From an uncultured Pelagibacteraceae bacterium (GTDB lineage: Bacteria; Pseudomonadota; Alphaproteobacteria; Pelagibacterales; Pelagibacteraceae), in contig CACPLT010000002.1 of NCBI GenBank assembly GCA_902634845.1, positions 1 through 43,310 of the forward strand: a DNA stretch of 43,310 bases, in the 5' to 3' direction. Below, piece by piece: positions 32,778-42,593 of the stretch. The notes below the pieces were generated by a model, which saw nothing but the letters and a program-made list of their open reading frames with translations, had not been told where the DNA came from and did not search any database. The translations under genes were made by a program, and so were the position numbers. The stretch's first letter is position 1; each line of letters begins with the position of its first letter.

Positions 32778-33907
32778 TAGCTTAAACCTAGGTTTGCAAC
32801 TCTTTTAGTAATTTTTTTTAATAATGTTGATTTGGAAAAATTATTTAAAATATTTTCTTTTATTGGATCTAAATATTTATTGCTCTTAAAAAATTTTCTT
32901 GTTGTATCTATTCCTAGTCCCATCAGTAAATTTTCTGGTTTCCTGCTATCTGATAAATCTTTTGGAATATTAGAATCTTTTATAGTTAAACCCAATCTAA
33001 GATTTTTTGAAACAAGTTCATTCAATTTTTTAATATCTCTCAAGACTAAATTAAATCCTTGTCCTGCTAAAGGGTGAACTACGTGTAGTCCATCTCCTAA
33101 TATTATCGCATTTTTTTTATAATAGTTTCTTTTTAATGACAGCTTTAGAGGATAACTTTGAATATTTCCTAACGATATTTTATTTGTTTTTAATAATTTT
33201 GATACTCTCGTTTTTAAATAGTTAGTAATATTCTCTTTATTTTTTATAAAATATTTATCTTCAATGCTCCATACTACTGAAAACTTGTTTTTATTATAGG
33301 GTAATATTGCAAGAGGTCCTTCCTTCAAAAAAAACTGTTGAGCTCCAATATCTTTAATCTGATGTTTTACAGAACAAGTTATGGAGTGTTCTTTGTAATT
33401 TTTTTGGATTTCCCTGTTGCCACTTATCTTTTGATATATTGGAGAATTTGATCCCAAACACAAAATTAATAAATCATAAGATTTTGAAGAAAGATTTGTA
33501 AAGATTTTATTTTCCGTTAGATCAATTGACTTAATTGTTTTTTTTTGAATTTTAATTTTAGTTTTTTTCAATAATTTAGATAAATGTTCTTTGGTCAGTC
33601 TGTTTTCAAAAAAGAACATTAAATTTTTATTATCGTCAAAATTTAAAAAATTTTTTATTTGATTATTCTTCTCAAAAAAAAGATTAATTTTTTTTACTGG
33701 ATAAAATAACTTCAAATTAATATTTTTTATCGTAGATTTTAAAAATTCCATATTTTTCTCAGATATTGCTGTAACTCTTAAATCTTTGTTCTTAGAATTT
33801 TGATTTTCAAGTATTAAATCTATATCCAATCCTCTTTCACTTAAAACAAGAGCAGATATCAGACCAGTTAAACCGCCACCTACAATGCATATTTTATGTT
33901 TTTTCAT
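32777..33907 (-). CDS. UbiH/COQ6-family FAD-dependent hydroxylase
   Basis: A flavoprotein monooxygenase of 376 residues, most likely a ring hydroxylase of ubiquinone biosynthesis. The FAD dinucleotide motif IVGGGLTGLISALVLSERG opens the protein; the second FAD motif and family signature LGDGLHVVHPLAGQGFNLV lies near 275 (compare GDAAHxxHPLAGQGxN). Which ring position it hydroxylates (UbiH, UbiF, UbiI, UbiL or UbiM class) cannot be decided, so no symbol is given. Directly upstream of mnmE and divergent from ftsK across 33 bases. Confidence 0.88.
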   Translation of the reverse strand: MKKHKICIVGGGLTGLISALVLSERGLDIDLILENQNSKNKDLRVTAISEKNMEFLKSTIKNINLKLFYPVKKINLFFEKNNQIKNFLNFDDNKNLMFFFENRLTKEHLSKLLKKTKIKIQKKTIKSIDLTENKIFTNLSSKSYDLLILCLGSNSPIYQKISGNREIQKNYKEHSITCSVKHQIKDIGAQQFFLKEGPLAILPYNKNKFSVVWSIEDKYFIKNKENITNYLKTRVSKLLKTNKISLGNIQSYPLKLSLKRNYYKKNAIILGDGLHVVHPLAGQGFNLVLRDIKKLNELVSKNLRLGLTIKDSNIPKDLSDSRKPENLLMGLGIDTTRKFFKSNKYLDPIKENILNNFSKSTLLKKITKRVANLGLS

Positions 33908-33940
33908 AATAATGGTAAAAAGTAAGTATTACGATTCGAT

Positions 33941-36019
33941 ATGAATACAAACTTTTTAAATAGTTTAACAAATTTTTTAAAAAAACGAACCTTTGAGTTT
34001 GTTGGATTGATCCTAATTTCATTAGGAATAGCTTTAACAATTTCATTCGCGACTTATTCTCCATCTGATCCTACACTGATTTATGGTGAGTCTACCTCAA
34101 ATATAAAAAATTTCTTTGGGATTTATGGAAGTAAAGTTTCAGATTTTTTATTACAAAGTTTCGGGCTAATTTCATTTTTAGTTTTAGTTACTTTAATTTC
34201 TTGGGGTATAAGATTAATCTTTGATAAAGAATTAAAAAATTTAATTTTAAAACTATTTTTTCTAACTTTATACCTCATATTTGGTTGCACTTTTTTACAT
34301 ATTACTTTTAATAATTCTTTTTGGCTTCTTGATAATGGTAACTCAGGGTTTGTTGGGGAGCTAGTTTATAATCATATATATAAGTATTCGCCTATGATTG
34401 AAAATCAATACACAAGTTTTGCTCTAGTTTTTTTAACTTTTTTATTTTTTGTTTTAAGCTCTGACATTAATATTAAGAAAATTTTTTCTAAATTATTCTC
34501 TTTGATTATTAATAAAAATAAAGAAAATAAAGAAAATTTAAGTGATGATTTAATAGCAGAACATACATTAGACGAAGAAAAAAAAGAACCGCAACAAAGT
34601 TTTTTCTTCGCCAAAGAACAAATTAAACCGGCTGAAAAATCAAAAAAATTTCAGTTACCGTCAATTGATTTGCTTGAGAAAAATAATTCAAAGTTATCTC
34701 TTCAAGAACTCAATAAAAACAGACCTGATGAAAAATTTATGGAAGGAATTTTACAAGACTTTGGTATTAATGGAAAAATACAAAAAATTAACAATGGGCC
34801 TGTTGTTAGTTTGTATGAGTTCGAGCCTGCCGCAGGAGTCAAAGTTTCTAAAATTATAAATTTATCAGATGATTTGGCTAGGAACACTAGCTCAACGTCA
34901 GCAAGAGTAGCGGTCATACCAGGTAAGAACACTGTGGGTATAGAAATACCGAATGAAAATAGAGAAGGTGTATTTTTAAGAGAAATTATATCAAACGAAA
35001 AATTTAGAAGTCGTGATTTAAAATTACCAATAGCGTTAGGAAAAAGTATTTCAGGAGTACCCATTATAGGTGATTTGACTTCAATGCCTCACTTGTTAAT
35101 TGCGGGTACAACAGGTTCAGGTAAATCTGTTTGTATTAATACGATAATAACATCGTTGTTATACAAACTGAGTCCTGATCTTTGTAAATTAATTTTAATA
35201 GATCCAAAAATGTTAGAGCTTTCTGCTTATGAGGGAATACCTCATTTATTATCTCCAGTAATTACCGATGCTAAAAAGGCTACATCAGCTTTAGGATGGA
35301 CAGTAAAAGAAATGAATAATAGATATAAGTTGATGTCAAAAGTGGGAGTACGAAACATTGGCGGATATAATGAAAAACATAATTTAAAAATGCCTTACAT
35401 TGTTGTTGTGGTTGACGAGATGTCAGATCTTATGCTCGTGGCTGGAAAAGAAATTGAAAACTATATTCAAAAATTATCTCAAATGGCGCGAGCGGCAGGT
35501 ATTCATATAATAATGGCAACCCAAAGGCCTAGTGTAGATGTAATTACGGGAACTATCAAAGCTAATTTTCCAACACGGGTTTCTTTTCAAGTGAGTTCAA
35601 AAATAGATAGTAGAACAATACTTGGTGAACAGGGAGCAGAGCAATTACTAGGAAAAGGAGATATGCTTTTCATGTCATCTGCTAATAGAATTATTAGAAT
35701 TCATGGTCCATATGTTTCAGAAAGAGAAATAGAAAAAATTAGTAGTGTTTTACGAGCTCAAGGTGAGCCTGATTACATTGAAGATATCACTGCAGTATCC
35801 ATTTCCTCTGAAAATGATCGCGGAATTATAGAAGGTGAAGGAGATAAACTTTATAATGAAGCTATAAATATTGTAAAATCTGAAGGGAAAGCTTCTACTA
35901 GTTTTTTACAAAGAAAACTACAAATCGGATATAACAGAGCGGCCAGAATTATTGATATGATGGAAGAAAATGGGATTGTTAGTAAGGCAAATCATGTCGG
36001 TAAACGAGAGGTTTTGTAA
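33941..36019 (+). CDS. ftsK: FtsK DNA translocase, compact form
   Basis: Septal DNA pump of 692 residues, shorter than many FtsK proteins because the linker after the N-terminal membrane domain is brief. Several transmembrane helices occupy about 20-180. The motor has Walker A GTTGSGKSVCI near 390, Walker B YIVVVVDEMSDLMLVAG near 490, and MATQRPSVDVITGTIKANFP. The C-terminal gamma winged helix SFLQRKLQIGYNRAARIID recognises KOPS. Acts in chromosome dimer resolution at division. It is followed by lolA two bases after the stop. Confidence 0.97.
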   Translation: MNTNFLNSLTNFLKKRTFEFVGLILISLGIALTISFATYSPSDPTLIYGESTSNIKNFFGIYGSKVSDFLLQSFGLISFLVLVTLISWGIRLIFDKELKNLILKLFFLTLYLIFGCTFLHITFNNSFWLLDNGNSGFVGELVYNHIYKYSPMIENQYTSFALVFLTFLFFVLSSDINIKKIFSKLFSLIINKNKENKENLSDDLIAEHTLDEEKKEPQQSFFFAKEQIKPAEKSKKFQLPSIDLLEKNNSKLSLQELNKNRPDEKFMEGILQDFGINGKIQKINNGPVVSLYEFEPAAGVKVSKIINLSDDLARNTSSTSARVAVIPGKNTVGIEIPNENREGVFLREIISNEKFRSRDLKLPIALGKSISGVPIIGDLTSMPHLLIAGTTGSGKSVCINTIITSLLYKLSPDLCKLILIDPKMLELSAYEGIPHLLSPVITDAKKATSALGWTVKEMNNRYKLMSKVGVRNIGGYNEKHNLKMPYIVVVVDEMSDLMLVAGKEIENYIQKLSQMARAAGIHIIMATQRPSVDVITGTIKANFPTRVSFQVSSKIDSRTILGEQGAEQLLGKGDMLFMSSANRIIRIHGPYVSEREIEKISSVLRAQGEPDYIEDITAVSISSENDRGIIEGEGDKLYNEAINIVKSEGKASTSFLQRKLQIGYNRAARIIDMMEENGIVSKANHVGKREVL

Positions 36020-36020
36020 A

Positions 36021-36578
36021 TTGAAACTATCTAGGGCTATTATTTTTTTTTGTTTATATTTAAGCTGTGCAAGTGCAACAACAGCTGAAAAATCTAAGAT
36101 AATAAATAAATTAAATAATATAGATAATATTCAGTTTAATTTTATTCAGAAAACAAATGAAAAGGTTGAAAAAGGCAAATGTATTCTTGTTTTCCCAAGC
36201 AAGCTTAAATGTAATTACGAAGATAAAAATGAAAAAGAACTTATTGTTAATAAAAAAATGATGGCAATTACTCAAAAAAGGTATGGGAAGACACTTCTTT
36301 ATCCGTTATCTAAATCCAATTTTATAAATATTCTTAGTAAAAACGAATTAATAAAGATTATAAACAAAAGTGATACTACTATAGATGACTATTTGAATGT
36401 TATTTTTATTGGTGAAAATAACTCCAAAACATTAATTAGATTTAATAGAGAAGACTATCTATTGGCTGGGTGGATTTCATCAGATCAATACAATAATCAA
36501 GTGATTTTTGAAATTGAGATTACCTCTACTAATCAAATTGTTGATGATAAAATTTTTAATTTACCTAGTAGAAGTTAA
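36021..36578 (+). CDS. lolA: LolA-like outer-membrane lipoprotein carrier
   Basis: Periplasmic lipoprotein chaperone of 185 residues with TTG start at 36021. The TTG is preceded by GAGAGG at 36006-36011 and yields a proper signal peptide (KLSRAIIFFCLYLSCASA); upstream ATGs at 35970 and 35994 lie in ftsK and would bury the signal. LolA traits: NIDNIQFNFIQKT, KGKCILVFPSKLKCNYED, and a C-terminal VIFEIEITSTNQIVDDKIFNL ending in a short beta strand. The ftsK-lolA pair is conserved in alphaproteobacteria. Stop shared with the convergent GNAT gene within TTAA. Confidence 0.88.
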   Translation: MKLSRAIIFFCLYLSCASATTAEKSKIINKLNNIDNIQFNFIQKTNEKVEKGKCILVFPSKLKCNYEDKNEKELIVNKKMMAITQKRYGKTLLYPLSKSNFINILSKNELIKIINKSDTTIDDYLNVIFIGENNSKTLIRFNREDYLLAGWISSDQYNNQVIFEIEITSTNQIVDDKIFNLPSRS

Positions 36579-37084
36579 GCAACGAAATCAATTTGTTCTT
36601 TTTTGAATACTTTAAAACCCCTTGATAAATAATTTGCTAAAGCAAACTTATGATCCAAAGAGCAAGTATGTACCCAAACTTTCTCAGCTTTATTATCGTA
36701 AGATTGTTTAAGAACGTGGTTTAACAACAAAGATCCAAAACCTTTAGATCTATATTCACTGAGTATGCCCATGTTTATAAGCTCATGTTCTTTATTTTCG
36801 TGTTTTTCAATCTCATAATAACCAATTAAATCATTATTATTGTCTTTAAGGATCCAAGTATCTAAAAACGGATTAGACGCGTATTTTAACCACTGTGTGT
36901 CCGTCCACACAAGTCTATCTCGCCAGAAATGGTCTTTTCCGATTTGCTTATAAAAAAATTTATTAATCTCGTAATTTTTTTTATCATTTAGAACAATCTT
37001 AATTGAGTTCTTATTTTTAATTTCTGGAACCTTGTTGTTCTTTGAAAATTCGTAATCTAAAAAATATCTTTGAACTTTTTTCAT
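36575..37084 (-). CDS. GNAT-family N-acetyltransferase
   Basis: A 169-residue acetyltransferase. The start ATG at 37084 comes one base after the HIT stop; an open reading frame extends further upstream into the HIT gene but would encode an out-of-character leader. The acetyl-CoA motif is INMGILSEYRSKGFGSLLLNHVL (Q/RxxGxG/A type) and the C-terminal SLDHKFALANYLSRGFKVFKKE is typical of GNAT. The acceptor is unknown. It follows the his genes and HIT on the minus strand. Confidence 0.87.
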   Translation of the reverse strand: MKKVQRYFLDYEFSKNNKVPEIKNKNSIKIVLNDKKNYEINKFFYKQIGKDHFWRDRLVWTDTQWLKYASNPFLDTWILKDNNNDLIGYYEIEKHENKEHELINMGILSEYRSKGFGSLLLNHVLKQSYDNKAEKVWVHTCSLDHKFALANYLSRGFKVFKKEQIDFVA

Positions 37085-37085
37085 T

Positions 37086-37442
37086 TTATTCAACCATCTT
37101 TCCAATTTTTTCTCCAGCAAATATATGAAAATGTAAGTGAGGAACTTCTTGACCGCCATCTGTTCCAATATTTGATAGCACTCTATAACCTTTATCCGTT
37201 ACTCCTAATAAACTTGAGACATAACTTATTGCCTTGTGAAATTCAGTAATTTCTTTATCGCTTGCCTTTTTGTTAAAATCGTCTAAGTCGACGTATTCAC
37301 CTTTAGGAATAACAAGTGCATGAATTTTTTTTTGAGGATTAATGTCATGAAAAGATAAAACATGATCATTTTCAAAAATTTTTTTACAAGGTATTTCACC
37401 TCTTAATATTTTGGCAAAAATATTATTTTTATCGTAGGCCAT
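37086..37442 (-). CDS. HIT/HINT-family nucleotide hydrolase
   Basis: A 118-residue histidine-triad protein. The triad HxHxH is in VPHLHFHIFAG (His102, 104, 106), with NIFAKILRGEIPCKKI and HALVIPKGEYVDL typical of bacterial HinT, which hydrolyses purine nucleoside phosphoramidates. It overlaps the hisE start by one base, so co-transcription with the his genes is likely. In alphaproteobacteria HIT genes often follow hisE. Confidence 0.94.
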   Translation of the reverse strand: MAYDKNNIFAKILRGEIPCKKIFENDHVLSFHDINPQKKIHALVIPKGEYVDLDDFNKKASDKEITEFHKAISYVSSLLGVTDKGYRVLSNIGTDGGQEVPHLHFHIFAGEKIGKMVE

Positions 37443-37714
37443 TATTTTTTTCTTTTTTTTAATTCTTTCATAATATCTTCAATCCTAATATTATTTGCTT
37501 CGAAGTATACCAAAAGATGGTAAAGTACATCAGCACTTTCATGAATTTTGTTGGTATTTTTTTCCACAGCCTCGATAAGCTCTGTTACTTCTTCTTTCAC
37601 TTTTGAAAGAGATAAATTTTTATCATTTAAAAGTTTGTTAGTATAGGATTTTTCGGGAGAAGAATTTTTTCGATCTCTGATTGTTTTTATTAAATCCTCT
37701 AAATCTTTAAGCAT
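37442..37714 (-). CDS. hisE: HisE, phosphoribosyl-ATP pyrophosphohydrolase
   Basis: Second step of histidine biosynthesis, hydrolysing PR-ATP to PR-AMP. At 90 residues it is a stand-alone HisE of the MazG-like all-alpha fold. KSYTNKLLNDKNLSLSKVKEEVTELIEAV and HESADVLYHLLVYFEANNI carry the acidic Mg-binding residues (E-x2-E and E/H-x2-D). One base after hisF. hisI is not in the window. Confidence 0.94.
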   Translation of the reverse strand: MLKDLEDLIKTIRDRKNSSPEKSYTNKLLNDKNLSLSKVKEEVTELIEAVEKNTNKIHESADVLYHLLVYFEANNIRIEDIMKELKKRKK

Positions 37715-37715
37715 G

Positions 37716-38474
37716 TTACAACCTTACTGGAATATTCTTTGATTTTAAATATTCTTTTGTATCTTTAATAGTAAATTCTCCATAATGAAAAATAGAAGCT
37801 GCAAGTACAGCACTAGCTCCACCAGTTTTTATGGCTTCATATAAATGATTAAGGGTTCCAGCTCCTCCAGAGGCAATAACAGGAATATTAACCGATTTTG
37901 TAATTATTTTAAGGAGATCTAAATCATAACCACTTTTAGTCCCATCTTTATCCATTGAAGTTAAAAGGATTTCTCCAGCACCATTTGCTTCTGCTTTTTT
38001 TGAAAATTCAATTGCATCAATTCCAGTTTTTTCTCTACCGCCATGAGTAAATATTTCCCACTTTCCATCTGAAACTTTCTTTGCGTCAACTGCTATTACC
38101 ATGCACTGGGTGCCAAATTTTTTTGAAGCTTGTTTAACAAAATTAATATCTTTTACAGCTGCAGTGTTTATTGAAACTTTATCGGCACCTGCAAGCAATA
38201 AATTTCTTATATCATCAATAGTTCTCACTCCTCCACCAACAGTCAAAGGCACAAAACATTTCTCAGCAGTTTTATTCACCACATCTATAATTGTATCTCT
38301 ATTTTCATTGCTTGCCGTTATATCTAAAAAACATATCTCGTCAGCACCACCGTTGCTATAGATACTTGCTTGTTCGACTGGGTCTCCGGCATCTTTTAAA
38401 TCAACAAAATTTATTCCCTTAACAACTCTTCCGTTTTTTACATCTAAACAAGGAATGATTCTATTTTTTAACAT
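37716..38474 (-). CDS. hisF: HisF, imidazole glycerol phosphate synthase cyclase subunit
   Basis: TIM-barrel cyclase of 252 residues that, with HisH, converts PRFAR to IGP and [24 protein letters not shown] contains catalytic Asp11 and [16 protein letters not shown] the second catalytic Asp near 130; the phosphate sites are [11 protein letters not shown] and VIASGGAGT. Length matches the family. Its start overlaps the end of a 44-residue ORF, which separates it from hisA. Confidence 0.98.
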   Translation of the reverse strand: MLKNRIIPCLDVKNGRVVKGINFVDLKDAGDPVEQASIYSNGGADEICFLDITASNENRDTIIDVVNKTAEKCFVPLTVGGGVRTIDDIRNLLLAGADKVSINTAAVKDINFVKQASKKFGTQCMVIAVDAKKVSDGKWEIFTHGGREKTGIDAIEFSKKAEANGAGEILLTSMDKDGTKSGYDLDLLKIITKSVNIPVIASGGAGTLNHLYEAIKTGGASAVLAASIFHYGEFTIKDTKEYLKSKNIPVRL

Positions 38475-38595
38475 TTTTCTTTTTTTTTGTTTTACTTGGT
38501 AATAGTCCCTTGTTTACAGCTCTAGCTCTTTCTGAAAATCCCAATTTTTCTCCGTTTCTAATTTTCCTTCTTATTGTAGATAGCTTTGCGACCAT
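38461..38595 (-). CDS. Small basic protein encoded between hisA and hisF
   Basis: A 44-residue ORF filling the gap between hisA and hisF. It starts with ATG one base after the hisA stop (TAA A ATG, the same junction as HIT-GNAT here) and runs 14 bases into hisF in another frame. The N-terminal part [19 protein letters not shown] looks like a folded helix-turn pattern; the tail is Lys-rich. About half the residues are Lys or Arg in the last third. I do not recognise a family; nucleic-acid or ribosome binding would fit its charge but is a guess. Confidence 0.6.
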   Translation of the reverse strand: MVAKLSTIRRKIRNGEKLGFSERARAVNKGLLPSKTKKKKNVKK

Positions 38596-38596
38596 T

Positions 38597-39322
38597 TTAT
38601 ATTTTAATTTCTTTTGCCAATTCATCAAGTTTTATATCGCCATCATAGATGGCTTTACCAATAATTATTCCTTCAATGTTTTTATTGCCTAACTTTTTTG
38701 CTTTTTTTATATCTTGTATAGAAGATACGCCTCCAGAAATAACTACTGGACATTTTGATTTATTGGCTATTTTAATTGTTTCTTCAAAATTTGGGCCTGC
38801 TTTAGTTCCGTCTCGATTTATATCAGTAAAGATGAGTCTACTTACACCAAATTCATTAACTTCACTTAAAAAATCAAGTGTTTTTATATTTAAATTTTCT
38901 TTCCAGCCTGAAATTGCGAGTTGTCCATCTTTCGCATCTAGTCCTAAAGCAATTTTATTATTAAATTTAATACATGCTTCTTTTAGGAATTCTTTATTCT
39001 TAATAGCTGCGCTACCTAAAATTACTTTTTCAACACCAGAGTTAACATAATCTTTAATATTTTCTATCGTTCTTAAACCTCCGCCAACCTCAATCTTTAA
39101 ATCATATTTATTAACTATTTCATGAATAATATTTAGGTTAACAGTTTTACCAGTTAAAGCTCCGTCTAGATCAATAATATGTAAATTTTCAAATCCATGA
39201 TCTTTGTATCTTCCAGCTTGATCAATTGGTGACATCTTATATTCAGTTTTATTATTAAAGTCTCCCTTTAACAATCTTACACATTTCTTATCTTTTATGT
39301 CTATTGCAGGTAATATTTTCAT
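38597..39322 (-). CDS. hisA: HisA, ProFAR isomerase
   Basis: TIM-barrel isomerase of 241 residues acting before HisFH. ILPAIDIKDKKCVRLLKGDF carries catalytic Asp8; the second Asp is in IALGLDAKDGQLAISGW near 129. Phosphate-binding loops are EVGGGLRTIENI and VVISGGVSSIQDI. Lies 15 bases after hisH. Complete. Confidence 0.97.
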   Translation of the reverse strand: MKILPAIDIKDKKCVRLLKGDFNNKTEYKMSPIDQAGRYKDHGFENLHIIDLDGALTGKTVNLNIIHEIVNKYDLKIEVGGGLRTIENIKDYVNSGVEKVILGSAAIKNKEFLKEACIKFNNKIALGLDAKDGQLAISGWKENLNIKTLDFLSEVNEFGVSRLIFTDINRDGTKAGPNFEETIKIANKSKCPVVISGGVSSIQDIKKAKKLGNKNIEGIIIGKAIYDGDIKLDELAKEIKI

Positions 39323-39337
39323 TTATGTTTTACATGG

Positions 39338-39973
39338 TTATAAATTTAAAAAATTTGTTAATATTTTTATTCCAGTGCTCTGGCTCTTCTCCGGGTGAAA
39401 TTGTGAGCCAAAAATATTTTCAAAAGATACAGCTGCGATCACATCTTTACCGTAGTTGGTTGTTATAGATACATTTTTATTATCTTTTGGTATAAATTCA
39501 TAACTGTGAATGAAATAGGCATGATTTTTATTAATAATGTCTTTAAAAACTTTTGAATCATTTTCAATTTTCAGTTCATTCCAACCCATGTGAGGAATTT
39601 TGAAATTTGTTGATCCCAGATCTAATTTAATTACTTCTCCTGATATCCAATTTAATCCTGGGGTCTCTTCTTCCTCGAAACCCTTCGTAGCAAACAATTG
39701 CATACCAGCACAGATTCCGTAAATTGGCTTCTTTTTTGTTAGAACACTTTCATTAAGCTCCTCGAGTAGTCCTTCGATATTATTAATGCCATTCTTACAG
39801 GCTTTAAAAGATCCTTGGCCAGGCAAAACAATTTTATCAGAATTTTTTATATCTTTTACATTAGAGCTTACTCTCACTGAATAATTTAGTTTACTTTCAG
39901 AATTTGCTTTTTCTATGGATTTAGCGATTGACCTTAAATTGCCAACTCCATAATCAACAACTGTTAATAACAT
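39338..39973 (-). CDS. hisH: HisH, imidazole glycerol phosphate synthase glutaminase subunit
   Basis: Class I glutamine amidotransferase of 211 residues feeding ammonia to HisF. Catalytic Cys88 is in YGICAGMQLFA; the His and Glu are in GSQFHPEKSQ near residues 193 and 195; the oxyanion-strand start is VDYGVGNLRSI. Between hisB (4-base gap) and hisA, in the standard B-H-A-F-E order. Confidence 0.97.
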   Translation of the reverse strand: MLLTVVDYGVGNLRSIAKSIEKANSESKLNYSVRVSSNVKDIKNSDKIVLPGQGSFKACKNGINNIEGLLEELNESVLTKKKPIYGICAGMQLFATKGFEEEETPGLNWISGEVIKLDLGSTNFKIPHMGWNELKIENDSKVFKDIINKNHAYFIHSYEFIPKDNKNVSITTNYGKDVIAAVSFENIFGSQFHPEKSQSTGIKILTNFLNL

Positions 39974-39977
39974 TAAT

Positions 39978-40568
39978 TTATATTTTACCTTTAGTAGATG
40001 GTATCGAATTTTTAATTCTTTTGTCTATAGTAAAAGCTTCTTTCAAAGATCTTGCTAGACCCTTAAAGCAAGACTCAATTTTGTGATGACTATTATCTCC
40101 ATAAATATTTTCAACGTGAAGAGTTATGCCTGCTGATTGAGCGAAAGCCTGGAACCACTCCTTAAAAAGTTCGGTATCCATTTCTCCGAGTTTTTCAACT
40201 TTTAAATCAACCTTCCAAATTAAATACGGTCTGTTTGACACATCAAGAGAAACTCTACTTAATGTTTCATCCATTGGTATCATTGCTGAAGCATAACGTT
40301 TTATTCCTTTTAAATTCCCTGCCGCTTTTTTTATTGCTTCACCAATTGCTATGCCAGTGTCTTCTGTTGTGTGGTGAAGATCAATATGAGTGTCTCCTTT
40401 AGCTTTAATATTTAAATCAATTAATGAATGCTTCGAAAGTTGTTCAAGCATGTGATCTAAAAACCCTATTCCTGTCTTTATACTGTACTTGCCCTTACCA
40501 TCTATATCGGCTTCTACAGAAATACTGGTTTCTTTTGTTTTTCTTAATATTTTAGCTTTTCGTTTCAT
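39978..40568 (-). CDS. hisB: HisB, imidazoleglycerol-phosphate dehydratase
   Basis: Mn-dependent IGP dehydratase of 196 residues, the monofunctional form without the phosphatase domain. Metal-binding motifs are [31 protein letters not shown] and [19 protein letters not shown]. First gene of the his run, divergent from hslV across 105 bases, the usual alphaproteobacterial layout. Confidence 0.97.
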   Translation of the reverse strand: MKRKAKILRKTKETSISVEADIDGKGKYSIKTGIGFLDHMLEQLSKHSLIDLNIKAKGDTHIDLHHTTEDTGIAIGEAIKKAAGNLKGIKRYASAMIPMDETLSRVSLDVSNRPYLIWKVDLKVEKLGEMDTELFKEWFQAFAQSAGITLHVENIYGDNSHHKIESCFKGLARSLKEAFTIDKRIKNSIPSTKGKI

Positions 40569-40637
40569 AATATAATCACCAAATAACCTTATGATATATA
40601 TATAATTGTGATTTTTATCAATAAACTCAAAATATCT

Positions 40638-40665
40638 ATTGAAGAAATCAAATTAATCTCCACAT
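40638..40665 (+). promoter_or_regulatory. Possible sigma-32-like promoter before hslV
   Basis: ATTGAA (40638-40643), 16 bases, then CCACAT (40660-40665), a partial match to the heat-shock pattern. If real, transcription would begin at or just before the hslV ATG (40674), giving a leaderless mRNA. No Shine-Dalgarno is seen there. The rest of the 105-base interval holds only AT-rich sequence. Confidence 0.3.
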
Positions 40666-40673
40666 AGAATAAC

Positions 40674-41213
40674 ATGAATACAGCTGAAAAATGGCATGGG
40701 ACTACGATTGTTCTTTTAAGAAAAAACAACGAGACAATTGTTGTGGGGGACGGTCAAGTTAGCCTTGGAAATACAGTGCTAAAAAGCAAAGCGAAAAAAG
40801 TAAGAAAGATTGAGAAAAGAAATGTGATCGCCGGTTTCGCTGGCTCAACAGCTGACGCTTTAACACTTTTTGAAAGATTAGAGGCTAAACTAGAAAAACA
40901 TGCAGGTAATCTTTCAAGAGCTGCTGTGGAATTAGCAAAAGATTGGAGAAGTGATAAATATTTAAGAAGATTAGAAGCTTTAATGGCAGTGGCAGACAAA
41001 GAAAGAAGTTTTATTATATCTGGCACAGGTGATGTTTTAGAACCTGAAGATGGAATAATTGGAATAGGTTCAGGTGGTAATTATGCTTTAGCTGCAGCAA
41101 AAGTTTTAATGGAAACTGACATGAAGGCTGAAGAGATTGCAAAAAAGGCTATTAAGGTAGCCTCAGAAATTTGTGTTTTTACTAATAACAATATCACAAT
41201 GGAAAAATTATAA
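40674..41213 (+). CDS. hslV: HslV (ClpQ) protease subunit
   Basis: Proteasome-like threonine peptidase of 179 residues. The nucleophile is expected to be Thr10 after removal of the nine-residue propeptide MNTAEKWHG, giving mature TTIVLLRKN; the conserved GDGQVSLG, lysine in KAKKVRKI and [19 protein letters not shown] follow. Forms dodecamers that pair with HslU. Its stop is immediately followed by the hslU ATG. Confidence 0.97.
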   Translation: MNTAEKWHGTTIVLLRKNNETIVVGDGQVSLGNTVLKSKAKKVRKIEKRNVIAGFAGSTADALTLFERLEAKLEKHAGNLSRAAVELAKDWRSDKYLRRLEALMAVADKERSFIISGTGDVLEPEDGIIGIGSGGNYALAAAKVLMETDMKAEEIAKKAIKVASEICVFTNNNITMEKL

Positions 41214-42593
41214 ATGTCTGGATCAAAAAAAGTTACAAATTTAAATTTGGTAAAAGATAAAGAAAAAGGTGAACAAAGTAAAGTCAGCGCCTTATCTCCT
41301 AGAGAAATAGTTTCTGAGTTAGATAGATACGTAATCGGTCAAAAAGAGGCAAAAAAAGCTGTTGCTGTTGCTTTAAGAAACAGATGGAGAAGACAAGCCT
41401 TGTCAGATGAGATGAGAGATGAAGTTTTACCTAAAAATATATTAATGATTGGACCAACTGGAGTTGGTAAAACCGAGATATCAAGAAGATTATCCAAACT
41501 TGCTGAGGCACCTTTTATAAAAGTTGAAGCTACTAGATTTACAGAGGTTGGTTACGTTGGCAGAGATGTTGAGCAAATTATTAGAGACTTAGTTGAAATT
41601 GCGATAGCAATGGAGAGAGAGAAAAAAAGAAAAGAAGTAAATGCTAAGGCTCAATTACTAGCGGAAGACAAAGTGCTTGATGCCTTGGTAGGTAACAAGG
41701 CTTCGGTTGCAACTAGAGAAAGTTTCAGAAAGAGATTAAGAAATGGAGATTTGGATAATAACCAAATAGAGATAGAAGTTTTGGATAGCACAAACTCAAT
41801 GCCAAGTTTTGAAATTCCAGGTATGCCAGGTGCAAATGTCGGGATGGTAAATATTGGAGAAATATTAGGTAAATCAATGGGCAATAAAAAAGGTAAGAAA
41901 AAAAAGATGACGGTAAAAGAATCTCATGAAATCTTAGTTGCTCAAGAATCAGATAAAATGATAGAGGAAGATAAAATTGTACAAGAAGCGAAAAAATCAA
42001 CTGAAGATAATGGAATAGTTTTTCTTGACGAAATAGATAAAGTATCTGCACGAGGAGACAGAGCGGGTGGAGATGTTTCTAGAGAAGGAGTGCAAAGAGA
42101 CCTTCTGCCATTAATTGAAGGGACAACTGTAAATACGAAACATGGACCAATTAAAACTGATCATATTTTATTTATTGCATCAGGAGCTTTCCAACTGGCA
42201 AAACCATCTGACTTATTGCCAGAATTACAAGGTAGGTTGCCTATCAGGGTAGAATTAAGTGCGTTGAATGAAAAAGATTTTATACGAATTTTAAAAGAAC
42301 CGGATAACAGCTTAATTAAACAATACAAAGCTTTGTTAAAAACAGAAAATGTTGATCTAGAATTTAAAGATGATGGTATTGAGATGCTAGCTAAAATTTC
42401 TACTGAAGTAAATTCCTCAATAGAAAATATTGGAGCTAGAAGATTGCATACAATTATCGAAAAAGTATTAGATGATATAAGTTTTAACGCAACGGATAGA
42501 GCCGGGGAAAAAATTGTAGTTGATAAAGAGTTTGTGCAAAAAAACCTAGGAAATTTAGTTAAAGATACTGATCTGTCGAAATTTATTTTATAA
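41214..42593 (+). CDS. hslU: HslU (ClpY) ATPase subunit
   Basis: AAA+ unfoldase of 459 residues that feeds substrates to HslV. It begins the conserved region with [22 protein letters not shown]; Walker A is GPTGVGKTE near 80; the inserted I domain spans about 110-240; Walker B is [11 protein letters not shown] near 265; sensor motifs are GRLPIRVEL and [16 protein letters not shown]. The C-terminus DLSKFIL matches the tail that inserts into HslV. The stop TTATAA is shared with the convergent Smr gene. Confidence 0.98.
   Translation: MSGSKKVTNLNLVKDKEKGEQSKVSALSPREIVSELDRYVIGQKEAKKAVAVALRNRWRRQALSDEMRDEVLPKNILMIGPTGVGKTEISRRLSKLAEAPFIKVEATRFTEVGYVGRDVEQIIRDLVEIAIAMEREKKRKEVNAKAQLLAEDKVLDALVGNKASVATRESFRKRLRNGDLDNNQIEIEVLDSTNSMPSFEIPGMPGANVGMVNIGEILGKSMGNKKGKKKKMTVKESHEILVAQESDKMIEEDKIVQEAKKSTEDNGIVFLDEIDKVSARGDRAGGDVSREGVQRDLLPLIEGTTVNTKHGPIKTDHILFIASGAFQLAKPSDLLPELQGRLPIRVELSALNEKDFIRILKEPDNSLIKQYKALLKTENVDLEFKDDGIEMLAKISTEVNSSIENIGARRLHTIIEKVLDDISFNATDRAGEKIVVDKEFVQKNLGNLVKDTDLSKFIL

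Noticed and set aside
34702..35064. 120-residue minus frame in ftsK
   Set aside because: Antisense to a well-conserved FtsK segment, no motif and no promoter or ribosome site.
38649..39050. 133-residue plus frame inside hisA
   Set aside because: Lies fully within conserved hisA on the other strand; composition is that of a shadow frame.
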